Source: Pukyongiella litopenaei
Lineage (GTDB): Bacteria; Pseudomonadota; Alphaproteobacteria; Rhodobacterales; Rhodobacteraceae
Length of the DNA: 64,000 nt
NCBI RefSeq assembly: GCF_003008555.2
Contig: NZ_CP027665.1
Span: 3,720,001-3,784,000 of the forward strand
Reading direction: 5' to 3'
The notes under the pieces were generated by a model that was given only the letters and a program-made list of their open reading frames with translations, ran no database searches and was not told where the DNA came from. The position numbers were made by a program, and so were the translations under genes. This document shows, one piece after another, positions 33,672 through 43,822 of this stretch; the first letter of the stretch is position 1, and the number at the start of each line of letters is the position of its first letter.

Positions 33672-36062
33672 TGGCAAAGACCTTCAGCAATTCGGCGGGC
33701 GGCAACCGGTGCAGGCGCCGCGCGGGCAGGGCGGCGGCCAATGCGCCGGCCAGCAGGGCCAGCGCGCCCAGCCGCACCCAGTCCATCGGAAACACCGCGA
33801 ACGGCAAACGCCATCCGAATGCCTCGGCATTGATCACGACCATCAGCACCCAGGCCAGCACCATCCCCAGGGGCAGGGCCAGAAGGGCGGTCATCGCGGT
33901 CAGCGCGAGGCTGCGGATCAGTTCCAGCCGCGCCAGCCGCGCCCGGCTCAGACCCAGCGCCCAGACCGGGGCGACCTGCGGCAGGCGCATCAACCAGAGG
34001 GTCAGAAGGCTGGTGAAGATCGCGAACCCCGCGACACCCAGGGTCAACAGGTTCAGCGCCGCGGTGATGACAAAGGTCTTGTCGAACACCGCCAGTGCCG
34101 CGGACTTGATCGCGGCCTGCGGGCGCAGCGCCTCGCGCCGCAGCGCAAAGGCCCCGCGCAGCTCGGCGGCCAGGGTGGCGGCATTCCCGGGGGCCACGCG
34201 GACCAGCGCCTGCATGACCGGCAGCGGCCCCATGATAGATTGCAGGGTCTCAAGCGACACCATCGCTTGCCCGGTCGGATTACCGTAATCGCTATAGATG
34301 CCAACCACTTGCAAGGCGTCATTGCCATCGAGCATCAACATGTCGCCCAGCGCGATGCCGCCGCGCCGGGCGAATTGTTCGTTGATCATCGCGCCGCTCC
34401 CATCCGCCAGCCGGTCCCAGCCATCGGGCAACGCCCGCAGCACCGGCCAGTTGTCGCGATAGGTGGCATGAGGGGTGATGCCATGCACCCAGATCTCCTG
34501 GGTGCCCGCGCCGGTCCGGACGGACGCGGTGGGCAGCACCGCATCGGCGCGCGTTGCCAGCCATTCGGTAATCGCCGCTGCCTCGGTTTCGCTCGGGGCG
34601 GTGAGGTAGAGCTCGGCCGGCAACCGTTGATCGAGCCAGCCGGTGAAGGTCAGGCGGAAGCCCGACACCATCGTGCCGACGCCGATATTGGTGGCCATCG
34701 CCAGCAGCAATGCCATCAGTGCCAGCGACAGGCCGGGCAATTGCGCACGCAGGTCGGCCCAGACCCATTGCATCACCGGATCGCGGGTTCGAGCCGCGAT
34801 CCGGCGCAGCGCGGCCGCCAGCAGCGGCGGCAGCAGCAGCGCCGATCCCAGCATCAGCCCCGCCAGCAGGGCAAACCCGGCCAACAGACCGTCGACCATG
34901 GCGGCGGCGAGGCCCGCGAGGATCAACGCACCGCCCGCGATCGCCATCCAGCGGTGCCGGCGGGTTTCGGCCAGGGTCCAGGCGGATTGGCTGCCGGCGG
35001 CGAGCAGGGGCAGGGCGCGCAGCCTCAGCAATCCCTGTGCCCCGGCCAGCAGGACACCGGCCAGAGCCATGGCAAGGCCCGAGATGATCCAGCCCGGGCG
35101 CAGGTGTAGCCCCCCCTCGGCGGGGGCGCCATAGAGGCCGCGCAGCGTGGCGGCCACGTCGGGCAGCAACAGCGCGGCGACGACCCAACCCAGGATCACC
35201 CCCAGGATACCGGCCAGTAGGCCCAGCGCCACCAGTTCCGCCAGCAGCAGCAACGCCAGCCGCCGCAGCGGCAGGCCCAGCGCGCGCAGGGTCCGGAACA
35301 TGGCCCGGCGCTGTTCGAACGCCAGCCCCGCCGCGCCGTGGACGATGAACAGCCCGACCGCGAAACAGAGCAGGCCAAAGGCCGTCAGGTTGAGGTGGAA
35401 ACTGTCGGTCAGTTGCGCCGCGTCCAGCCCTGTCCGGGGCGGGTGGCGCTGCAGGCCGGGGGCGATGTCAGCGAGCGGCGGCAGATCGGCGCCCGGCGGC
35501 GCGATCAGCAGCAGCCGGGTGACGGTATCCGGCCGGTCGAGCAGCCGCGCCGCGGTCGAGATATCCGTGAGCAGCAGGTCGGGGGGCAACTCATCGGTCG
35601 GCAGCGGCGCGGGCAGACCCTCCGCCGCGCCAAGCCGCGCCAGCGTGTCGGGACGCCCGAACACGATCCCGGGCCGTCCGAATAGCTGTGCCGGTTCAGG
35701 CCCGTCTATACCGGGCTGCGGTTCGGGGCGGGCCGGGTAGCTCAGCAGGTCGGCGCCGATCAGCGAAACCGTGCCATCGGCGACCCGGAACCGGCCTTCG
35801 AGCAGCGGCGTCACCGGCCAGCCCGCGCGGCGCAGGCGCACATAGGTGGCGACCGGGATCCGGCCGGTTTCGGCAGTCAGGCTTTCATAGCGGCCGGTGC
35901 CGATCTGGTCGGCCGCACGGGCATAGGCGGCGCGGGCTTCGGCGTTGATCGCCTGCACCGCGACCCACAGCGCGGTTGCCAACGCCAGCCCCAGAACCAG
36001 GGTAAGCCCCTGACCGGGCCGCCGCCGCCAGTGGGACAGCAACGCGATGGCCGCTGCACGCA

Positions 36063-36066
<4 letters not shown>
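33661..36066 (-). CDS. FtsX-type ABC transporter permease (AttFG-like)
   Basis: 801 aa. It has an N-terminal membrane anchor, a large periplasmic region, three helices, then a second unit with another periplasmic region and final helices (two FtsX units, about ten segments). ALPARRLHRLPPAELLKVF at the C-terminus is the usual ending. Works with the ATPase encoded just upstream (4-bp overlap) in a MacB/LolCDE-like, non-import mechanism. It overlaps the AttH-type gene by about 11 bp. Confidence 0.87.
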
Positions 36067-36719
<653 letters not shown>

Positions 36720-36895
36720 CTGGGCATCCCGGACAATCCGCGCCCAGCAAAGCGGCATTCCGCGGCCCTGTCCACCGGTGCCGCATCTGGCCCGGCGCGG
36801 CACCCTGGCCCGAATGTTGGCCGCATGCGGCAAAATTGTGGGGTTGATCGTCCGGTGCGGTGCCGCGACAAGGGTGAAAAGCAACGGGGGTTCCC

Positions 36896-37324
36896 ATGAC
36901 CTTGCCCGACCAGATCCTCTGGGGCAGCGGATTTCTGGCGCTGTGCCTGCTGGTGCATGTGATCTGCCTCGCGGTCGGGGCCGGCCCGCTGGAGCGGCTG
37001 GCGCAGTGGCTGGCGCATCGTCGTCTGATCATCAGGCTGTCGGGGATCCTGATTGCCTCCGTCACCATCATCGTTGTCGCGCTCACCATCCAGATCTGGA
37101 TCTGGGCCAGCGCCTGGATCTCCTTTGGCGTGTTCGACGACTGGAACACGGCGACCTATTTCTCGCTCGTGACCTATACCTCGCTGGGATATGGCGATGT
37201 GGTGCTCGAGCCGGGGTCGCGGGTGTTCGGCGTCTTTGCCGCGGTGACCGGGCTGCTGGGCTTTGGCATCTCGACCGCCTACCTGATGGCGGTGCTGAAC
37301 CGGCTGCTGGGGCGCAACCGCTGA
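36896..37324 (+). CDS. Small two-helix potassium channel-like protein
   Basis: 142 aa. It has three or four hydrophobic stretches; the last two flank a pore loop with YFSLVTYTSLGYGDVVLEPG, where TSLGYGD matches the potassium selectivity filter TxGYGD. There is no cytosolic ligand domain, so it would be a minimal K+ channel-type protein. Monocistronic, divergent from the ATPase gene and ending 6 bp from the cls stop. Confidence 0.8.
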   Translation: MTLPDQILWGSGFLALCLLVHVICLAVGAGPLERLAQWLAHRRLIIRLSGILIASVTIIVVALTIQIWIWASAWISFGVFDDWNTATYFSLVTYTSLGYGDVVLEPGSRVFGVFAAVTGLLGFGISTAYLMAVLNRLLGRNR

Positions 37325-37330
37325 ATTCGC

Positions 37331-38743
37331 TCACAGCAGGGGTGAAAACAGCCGCGCCAGCGGTGCGGCCCAGCGGATATGCGCGGGTTGCTGCGCCAGC
37401 ATGCGGTCGAGTTCGTAGGCGCGGTCGAAATCGGCGTCGAGCATGGTGGCCACGTCCCGTGCGACGCTGGCGTTGAAGAACATCGCCATGGCCTCGAAAT
37501 TCAGCCGGAAGGACCGGTTGTCGAGATTGGCGGTGCCCACCGCGCCGATCGTGTCGTCGATCAGGATGACCTTCTGGTGCATGAAGCCGCTGGTATAGCG
37601 AAACACCCGCGCGCCGGCCTCGCGGATCTCGTCGAAATAGGAAAAGGCGGCGAGCCAGGGCATCCGGTGGTCGATCACGTCGGGCACCAGCAGGCGCACA
37701 TCGACCCCGCGCAGCGCGGCATTGCGCAGCGCGCTGAGAATGTCGGTATCGGGAACGAAATAGGGGGACGCGATCCAGCAACGGTCCCGGGCCGCGTTGA
37801 TCGCCGAAAAGAACATCAGGTTGCCGGTCTCGTTCTGGTCGGCCGGGCCGGTGGCGACGATCAGCCCGGTGGCATCCGCCTCGGCATGGGTGGGATGCCA
37901 GTTCAGGCTTTCCAGCAGGTTCTCGCCGGTGCCGTAGTGCCAGTCCTCGGCAAAGATGAGCTGCAACTGCGCGACCATCGGCCCGCGCAGTTCGATCATC
38001 GTGTCGCGCCAGTCGCCGAAATGCGGATCGCGGCCCATGTATTCGTCGCCGACATTCAGCCCGCCGGTGAACCCGGTTTCGCCATCGGCGATCACGGTCT
38101 TGCGATGGTTGCGGAAATTGAGGCGGAACCGGATCGTCGGCAGCGGCGATGTATCGCCTTCGACCAGTTCGATTCCGGCGTCATAGAGCCGCTGCACATA
38201 GGCGCGCGGCAGGCGGAAACTGCCCACCGGGTCCATGATCATCCGCACGGTGACGCCGCGCCCGGCCGCGGCGATCAGCCGGTCCGCCAGCGCCCGGCCC
38301 AGTTCATCGTCGCGAAAGATATAGAACTGCACCAGCAGATAATGCCTGGCGGCGTCGATGGCCTCGAACATGGCGTCGAACGCGGCTGCGCCGTCCACCA
38401 GCAGCCGGCCCGAGTTTCCCCGCAATGCGGGCAGTCCGGCGCAGTATTCGAACGGGCCCAGATCGATCGGCGTGGCGCCGGGCGGCGGGCTGTAGGCCAG
38501 CGCCTGGTTGCGAATGCCAGCGATGACCTGTTCGGACTGGCGCCGCGCGGTGACATATCCGCGAAACCGGTGGTTGCCGAGAAACAGGTAGAGCGGCACT
38601 GCCAGGTGCGGGGCGGACAACAGGAACACCACCCAGCCGACCGCGCCCTGCGGCGTGCGCGCGGTGCGCGCGGCGCGCAGCGAAAACGCGACCGCGGCGG
38701 CGAGCAGGGCCGCGACCAGCACCGAACTGAGAATGATCCACAT
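37331..38743 (-). CDS. cls: Cardiolipin synthase (phospholipase D family)
   Basis: 470 aa. Two N-terminal membrane helices are followed by two HKD motifs: NHRKTVIADGETGFTGGLN (first) and MHQKVILIDDTIGAVGTANL (second), the paired H-x-K-x4-D active sites of the family. It joins phosphatidyl groups on phosphatidylglycerol to make cardiolipin at the inner membrane. Length is normal (~480). It stands alone on the minus strand. Confidence 0.92.
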   Translation of the reverse strand: MWIILSSVLVAALLAAAVAFSLRAARTARTPQGAVGWVVFLLSAPHLAVPLYLFLGNHRFRGYVTARRQSEQVIAGIRNQALAYSPPPGATPIDLGPFEYCAGLPALRGNSGRLLVDGAAAFDAMFEAIDAARHYLLVQFYIFRDDELGRALADRLIAAAGRGVTVRMIMDPVGSFRLPRAYVQRLYDAGIELVEGDTSPLPTIRFRLNFRNHRKTVIADGETGFTGGLNVGDEYMGRDPHFGDWRDTMIELRGPMVAQLQLIFAEDWHYGTGENLLESLNWHPTHAEADATGLIVATGPADQNETGNLMFFSAINAARDRCWIASPYFVPDTDILSALRNAALRGVDVRLLVPDVIDHRMPWLAAFSYFDEIREAGARVFRYTSGFMHQKVILIDDTIGAVGTANLDNRSFRLNFEAMAMFFNASVARDVATMLDADFDRAYELDRMLAQQPAHIRWAAPLARLFSPLL

Positions 38744-38836
38744 ATCCGCCTGCTCCGCTGCCTGGCCACGGTCCTTGACCCACGACAGGCATCCTAGGGG
38801 GCGATGATGGCGAACGGAACCGTGTTTGCGCCCGGC

Positions 38837-39964
38837 TCAGGCGCCGGCGGGATCGGTCGACAGCCGCCCGTCCTTCGACATCATCACCGCCAGCGGCCGG
38901 GTTGCGGGGATGTGGCTGAACACGATCAGCAGGCAGACCGTCAGCGGCACGCTGAGAAACGCGCCCAGAATGCCCCAGATCGTGGTCCAGAAGGTCAGCG
39001 CGATGATCACCATGAAGGTCGACAGGTTGACCCGCCGCCCGGTCAGCGCCGGGTCGAGCATGTTCCCGATCAGGAATTGCAGCGTTCCGCATCCCAGCAG
39101 GATGATCAGCACCGGCGTCAGCGTGTCGAACTGGATCAACGCCGCCAGCGTGGCGAACAGCACCGCGAACACGGACCCGATCGAGGGGATGAAATTCAGC
39201 GCAAAGGTCAGCACGGCCCAGGTTTCGGCGAACTCCAGCCCCAGCCAGCGAAACACGGCGTAGGACAGCAGTGCGGTGATCGCGCTGATGAAGCTCTTGA
39301 CCCCGATATATCCCTGCAGGCCGCTGGAAATGGTCGCCATCATCGGCCCCAGTTCGCCGCCCAGCCCCTCGGTGTCGAGCGCCCGTTCCAGCTTGCGGGT
39401 CAGCACCCTGCGTTCGGCCAGCATGAACCCGACATAGAGGCAGATCAGCAGGAAGGTGGTGAGAAAGGACTGCGCCCCGCCGACGGCGCTGCGCGCGACC
39501 TGTCCCATGTCGATATTGACGAAACTGCTGTTGATCTCGCGGGCGGCGTCATTGCCGATCATGTTGGCGAGACGGCTGATCAACTGGTCGAGCTGGGCTT
39601 CGTAGCTGGGAATCGCGCGGGCGAAGCTGGTCGCCTGCGTGCCAAAGATGAACATCACCGCGAACAACCCGGTCAGCACCGCGGTGACGCCCAGCAGGTT
39701 GCCCAGCCAGGTCGGCGGGTGCCAGCCCCCGAGGTCGATCCGCACCAGGCGGTCGCTGATCGCGGTGATCAGCACGAATACCAGGAAGGCCACCGCCAGC
39801 GGGACCAGAAACCGCGCCCCGGCATAGAGGCCGTAGATGCTCAGCGTGACCACCAGCAGCACATCGCGCCACCGTGCCAGCGTCTGGGTCAGGCCGGCGC
39901 GTTCGGGCTGCGGGTCGGAAGGCCGGTCGGAATTCGGGTCGGAAATCGGGTCGGAAAGCGGCAT
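38837..39964 (-). CDS. AI-2E family (PerM/TqsA-like) membrane protein
   Basis: 375 aa with about eight membrane segments, and conserved stretches such as GVKSFISAITALLSYAVFRW and NFIPSIGSVFAVLFATLAAL that identify the AI-2E transporter family, proposed exporters of signals or ions. The first 20 residues are a Ser-Asp-Pro repeat encoded by a 12-bp minisatellite (39913-39960). Divergent from the YihY gene. Confidence 0.88.
   Translation of the reverse strand: MPLSDPISDPNSDRPSDPQPERAGLTQTLARWRDVLLVVTLSIYGLYAGARFLVPLAVAFLVFVLITAISDRLVRIDLGGWHPPTWLGNLLGVTAVLTGLFAVMFIFGTQATSFARAIPSYEAQLDQLISRLANMIGNDAAREINSSFVNIDMGQVARSAVGGAQSFLTTFLLICLYVGFMLAERRVLTRKLERALDTEGLGGELGPMMATISSGLQGYIGVKSFISAITALLSYAVFRWLGLEFAETWAVLTFALNFIPSIGSVFAVLFATLAALIQFDTLTPVLIILLGCGTLQFLIGNMLDPALTGRRVNLSTFMVIIALTFWTTIWGILGAFLSVPLTVCLLIVFSHIPATRPLAVMMSKDGRLSTDPAGA
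39913..39960 (-). repeat. 12-bp minisatellite, four copies, in 5' end of AI-2E gene
   Basis: Four consecutive units starting GGTCGGAA (plus strand) differ only in the last four bases. They code for SDP-type repeats in the cytosolic N-terminus. Copy number could vary in frame between strains. Confidence 0.75.
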
Positions 39965-40053
39965 GACGGTTCCGGTCTAGCCCGCATCCGCAGCCACGCG
40001 CAAGCCATCCGGCGGGGCTGGTTTCGGCATTCGGCGCGGGCTAGGGTGCCGCC

Positions 40054-40914
40054 ATGACAGGGCAGGGAACCAGTGCATTGAATCTGTTTGCCGCCGCGCT
40101 CTGGGACGCGGTGCGGCGGTTCAACGACAAGGGCGGCTGGATCATGTCCAGCCATGTGGCGATGTCGATCATGCTGGCGCTGTTCCCGTTCATCCTCTTT
40201 GTCGTCGCGCTGGCCGGGTTCCTGTCGCAGGACCTGGACCTGAACGAGATGACCGAACTGATCTTCGGCGCCTGGCCCGCCGAGATCGCCGGCCCGATCG
40301 AAAATGAACTGAACCGGGTGCTGGCATCGCCGAAATCGGGGCTGATCACCGTGGGCGGGCTGCTGACGCTCTATTTCGCGTCCAACGGGGTGGATGCGGT
40401 CCGGGTGGCGATGAGCCATGCCTATCGCGACACCGATCCGCGCCCGTTCTGGAAGACGCGCCTGCTGTGCCTGGGCTTTGTCATCGCGGGCGGGGCGCTG
40501 CTGGTCGCGCTGCTGACGGTGGGGCTGGCGCTGCCGCTCTATGTCCATTTCGTGCTGGACGCGGTGCCCGACGGGATCGCGGGATGGTTCACCGATGCGC
40601 GCCTGAACCGGGTGCTGACCCTGCTGATCGCGCTGATCGGGGTCGGGGCATGCCATGTGGTGCTGCCGGGCACCGTTCACCGGCTGTCGCAGATCTGGCC
40701 GGGCGTTCTGCTGACCGTTCTGCTCTGGGCGCTGGCGGCGCAGGCGCTGGCCATCTACATGACGCGGTTTGCCAATTACGCGGCCACCTATGCCGGGCTC
40801 GCCGGGATGATCGCGGCGCTGATCTTTCTCTACCTGATGGCGGCGATCCTGATATTCGGGTCCGAATTCAACGGCGCGCTGATCAAACGACGTGGCGCAA
40901 GGGGCGGGAAATGA
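40054..40914 (+). CDS. YihY/virulence factor BrkB family membrane protein
   Basis: 286 aa, six membrane segments, with the family pattern DKGGWIMSSHVAMSIMLALFPFILF at the first helix, LITVGGLLTLYFASNGVDAV in the middle and TYAGLAGMIAALIFLYLMAA near the end. Function of the family is uncertain (once called RNase BN). Its stop overlaps the start of the octahaem cytochrome gene (ATGA), so the two are translationally coupled. Confidence 0.88.
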   Translation: MTGQGTSALNLFAAALWDAVRRFNDKGGWIMSSHVAMSIMLALFPFILFVVALAGFLSQDLDLNEMTELIFGAWPAEIAGPIENELNRVLASPKSGLITVGGLLTLYFASNGVDAVRVAMSHAYRDTDPRPFWKTRLLCLGFVIAGGALLVALLTVGLALPLYVHFVLDAVPDGIAGWFTDARLNRVLTLLIALIGVGACHVVLPGTVHRLSQIWPGVLLTVLLWALAAQALAIYMTRFANYAATYAGLAGMIAALIFLYLMAAILIFGSEFNGALIKRRGARGGK

Positions 40915-42830
40915 AGGGTTTTCATCGATTGGGCGTTGCGTTCGCGCTGCTGATCTGCGCCGAAAACGCCGCCGCGCAGGATCGGCCCGCCTATGTCGGG
41001 TCAGAGAGCTGCACCGGCTGTCACGCATCCGAGGCCGAGGCCTGGGCCGGGTCGCATCACGCGCTGGCCTGGACCCGTCCGGGGCCGGACACGGTGTTGG
41101 GCGATTTCGGCGACGCGGAGTTTTCCCATGACGGCATGACCGCGCGTTTCAGCGAGGAGGACGGCCGCTATCATGTCGAAGTGACCGAATCCGACGGCAC
41201 CACCACCGGGTATGAGGTGCATTCGCTGGCCGGGATCGCGCCGTTGCAGCAGCTGCTCTTGCAGATCGAACCGGGACGCCTGCAGAGCTTTGACGTGGCC
41301 TGGGACGCGGAGAGGCGGCGCTGGTATCACCTCTATCCCGACCAGTCGCTGCCGCCCGATGACGGGCTGCACTGGACCGGTCCCTACAAGAACTGGAACG
41401 CCCGCTGCGCCGAATGTCACGCCACCGGCTATGAACGGAATTTCGGCCTGCGCACCCGCCGCTACGCCCCGCAGCAGGCCGAGATCGGTGTCGGCTGCGA
41501 AGCCTGCCACGGGCCGGGGTCGGCCCACCTGGCCTGGGCCGAGGCGGGCGCGACCGAACCGGCACCGCCGCTCTACGGGTTCACCGCAAATTTCGGAGCT
41601 GCGGAAGCGACCATCCAGCAATGCGCGGGCTGTCATTCCCGGCGCGAACCGTTGCAGGACGGCAACCCGCTGCCCGGCACGCCATACCACGATGCCTACC
41701 GACTCTCGTTGCTGACGCCGGGGCTGTATGAGGCCGACGGGCAGATCCTGGACGAGGTCTATGTATATGGCTCGTTCCTGCAATCCAGAATGTATGCAAG
41801 CGGCGTGTCCTGTTCGAACTGCCACGACGCCCATGCGGCGACGCTGAAGGCCGAGGGCAACGCGGTGTGCACGCAATGCCATTCCCCTGCGGGCAACAGC
41901 GATTTTCCGAGCCTGCGCCGGGCGTCCTATGACGACCCGTCACATCATTTCCACGACCCCGGCAGCGACGGGGCGCAATGCCGGAACTGCCACATGCCCG
42001 AACGGGTCTATATGGGGATCGACGCGCGCAGCGACCATTCGTTCCGGGTGCCGCGCCCGGACCTGGCCGCCATCACCGGCGCGCCGGATACCTGCACCGA
42101 TTGCCATTCCGACCGCACACCCGGCTGGGCCGCGGCCGAGATCGCGGCGCGGTTCCCCGACAGCGCCCATCGCGGGGCGCATTACGGCGAGGTGCTGGCG
42201 CTGGGACGGGACGATCCGGGGGCCGCGGCGGGGGATCTCGCGGCGCTTGCGACGGACCCGGACCAGCCCGGGATCGTGCGGGCCACGGCGCTGTTCCTGA
42301 TGCAGCAGTCCGCCGGACCGGCCGAGGCCGCGGCGACCGCGCCGCTGTTGACCGACGCCGATCCGCTGGTGCGGGCCTCTGCCACGGCCCTGCAGCGGGC
42401 GGCGGACCCGTCCGAGCGGATCGCGCGGCTGATGCCGCTGCTCCGCGATCCGATGCGCTCGGTCAGGCTGGCGACCGCGAGGCAGCTGCTGGATGTCGAT
42501 CCCGCGATGCTGAAACCCGGCCAGCGGGCAGAACTGGGCGCGGCCATGGCGGACTGGCAGGGCAGCCTGATGTCGCGGATGGATTTTCCCGAAACCCACC
42601 TGGTGCTGGGGGGCATGGCGCTGACCCAGCGCAATGCCGCCGCCGCGCAGGCGGCCTTTGCCGAAGCGGTGCGGCTCGACCCGCAACGGGTCGAGGCCTG
42701 GACGATGCTGGTGCGGCTGGCGGATGCGGTGGAGGGGCGGCCGGCGGCGCTGCGGGTTCTGGACCGCGCGCTGGCGCGGCTGCCGGTGGATCCCGGATTG
42801 CTGCAGCTGAGAGCGACGATGGGGCGCTGA
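40911..42830 (+). CDS. Octahaem c-type cytochrome with TPR-like C-terminus
   Basis: 639 aa with a signal peptide ending AAAQ. Eight CxxCH haem sites in order: CTGCH, CAECH, CEACH, CAGCH, CSNCH, CTQCH, CRNCH, CTDCH, all in the first ~400 residues, in a cytochrome c554/NrfA-like pattern. The remaining ~230 residues are helical repeats: HEAT-like (DPLVRASATALQRAADPSER, DPMRSVRLATARQLL) then TPR-like (AAAQAAFAEAVRLDPQRVEA). It is periplasmic and may exchange electrons with partners held by the repeats. The start is in the YihY stop codon. Confidence 0.88.
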   Translation: MKGFHRLGVAFALLICAENAAAQDRPAYVGSESCTGCHASEAEAWAGSHHALAWTRPGPDTVLGDFGDAEFSHDGMTARFSEEDGRYHVEVTESDGTTTGYEVHSLAGIAPLQQLLLQIEPGRLQSFDVAWDAERRRWYHLYPDQSLPPDDGLHWTGPYKNWNARCAECHATGYERNFGLRTRRYAPQQAEIGVGCEACHGPGSAHLAWAEAGATEPAPPLYGFTANFGAAEATIQQCAGCHSRREPLQDGNPLPGTPYHDAYRLSLLTPGLYEADGQILDEVYVYGSFLQSRMYASGVSCSNCHDAHAATLKAEGNAVCTQCHSPAGNSDFPSLRRASYDDPSHHFHDPGSDGAQCRNCHMPERVYMGIDARSDHSFRVPRPDLAAITGAPDTCTDCHSDRTPGWAAAEIAARFPDSAHRGAHYGEVLALGRDDPGAAAGDLAALATDPDQPGIVRATALFLMQQSAGPAEAAATAPLLTDADPLVRASATALQRAADPSERIARLMPLLRDPMRSVRLATARQLLDVDPAMLKPGQRAELGAAMADWQGSLMSRMDFPETHLVLGGMALTQRNAAAAQAAFAEAVRLDPQRVEAWTMLVRLADAVEGRPAALRVLDRALARLPVDPGLLQLRATMGR

Positions 42831-42833
42831 TAC

Positions 42834-43535
42834 TCAGCCGCGAAACCCGGTCGCGACCACGAATTTCTCGGAACTGTCCGACCGCGATGCCGGCGGCTTC
42901 ACATTGGCGACTTTCGTGAATTTCTGCTTCAGCAGCTTCTGCAATTCACCCTCGGCGCCGCCCGCCAGCACCTTGGCGACAAACGTGCCGCCCTCTTCGA
43001 GCACGTCAAAAGCAAACCACGCGGCGGTTTCGCAGAGCGCGATGATGCGCAGGTGGTCGGTCTGCTTGTGGCCCGACGACGCCGCGGCCATGTCCGACAT
43101 CACCACATCCGCCTTGCCGCCGAGCCAGCCCTTGACCGTTTCGTCGGCATCGTCGGCCAAGAAATCGAGCTGGTGGATTTCGGCGCCGGGGATCGGTTCG
43201 ACCTCCTGCAGGTCGATGCCCAGAACGGCGCCCACCTTCTTGCCGGTCTTTTCACCCAGCGCGTTGACGCGGTCGACGGCGACCTGGCACCAGCCGCCGG
43301 GCGCGCAGCCCAGATCCACCACCCGCGCGCCGGGCACCAGAAAGCGGAACTTGTCGTCAAGTTCGAGGATCTTGAAGGCGGCGCGGCCACGATAACCTTC
43401 GGCCTGCGCCCGTTTCACATAGGGATCGTTCAGCTGCCGTTGCAGCCAGCGCGTCGAGGACAGCTTGCGCCCGCGCGCGGTCTTTACCTTGACCTTGAGG
43501 TCGCGCTGTCCGCGTCCGGATGTGTTCTTGGCCAT
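42834..43535 (-). CDS. rlmE: 23S rRNA (uridine-2'-O)-methyltransferase RlmE/FtsJ
   Basis: 233 aa from the ATG at 43535, chosen because it opens with the basic leader [20 protein letters not shown]; the longer frame adds 22 unrelated residues. A SAM-binding motif [15 protein letters not shown] is followed by the K-D-K-E catalytic set ([33 protein letters not shown]). It methylates the ribose of U2552-equivalent in 23S rRNA. A perfect CtrA-type box lies about 125 bp upstream. Confidence 0.92.
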   Translation of the reverse strand: MAKNTSGRGQRDLKVKVKTARGRKLSSTRWLQRQLNDPYVKRAQAEGYRGRAAFKILELDDKFRFLVPGARVVDLGCAPGGWCQVAVDRVNALGEKTGKKVGAVLGIDLQEVEPIPGAEIHQLDFLADDADETVKGWLGGKADVVMSDMAAASSGHKQTDHLRIIALCETAAWFAFDVLEEGGTFVAKVLAGGAEGELQKLLKQKFTKVANVKPPASRSDSSEKFVVATGFRG

Positions 43536-43659
43536 ATGCCGCGTCTCCGTTCCTGTCGTGGATAAACCCAACGGCATCACCCGGCAAGGCGGATGCCGCA
43601 ATCCGGGCCCGGCCGGTCGTTTGCCGCAGGGCCGGATAGGAAAAATCCGAGCGGCAATG

Positions 43660-43674
43660 TTAACCTGTTCTTAA
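43660..43674. promoter_or_regulatory. CtrA-type box TTAA-N7-TTAA
   Basis: TTAACCTGTTCTTAA matches the cell-cycle regulator CtrA consensus (TTAA-N7-TTAA, here followed by C). It lies in the 287-bp gap between guaA's end and rlmE's start, both leftward genes, so rlmE is the only obvious target. Binding is inferred. Confidence 0.5.
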
Positions 43675-43738
43675 CCAGACTCATGCTGGCCTGTCACGGC
43701 AGGTCAGAATGGTGCGCTGACGACTGCACGACGCGAAG

Positions 43739-43772
43739 CCCCATCATCCCCGTGGCATTGGCGGTGATGGGG
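43739..43772 (-). terminator. Hairpin downstream of guaA
   Basis: CCCCATCA (43739-43746) and TGATGGGG (43765-43772) form a perfect 8-bp stem with an 18-nt loop, 51 bp past the guaA stop. No T-tract follows on either strand, so termination is uncertain. Confidence 0.35.
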
Positions 43773-43822
43773 CGGATCGCCGCCCGGCGCGGATGCCGGT
43801 CCGGGTCAGACCGCAGCCGGGA

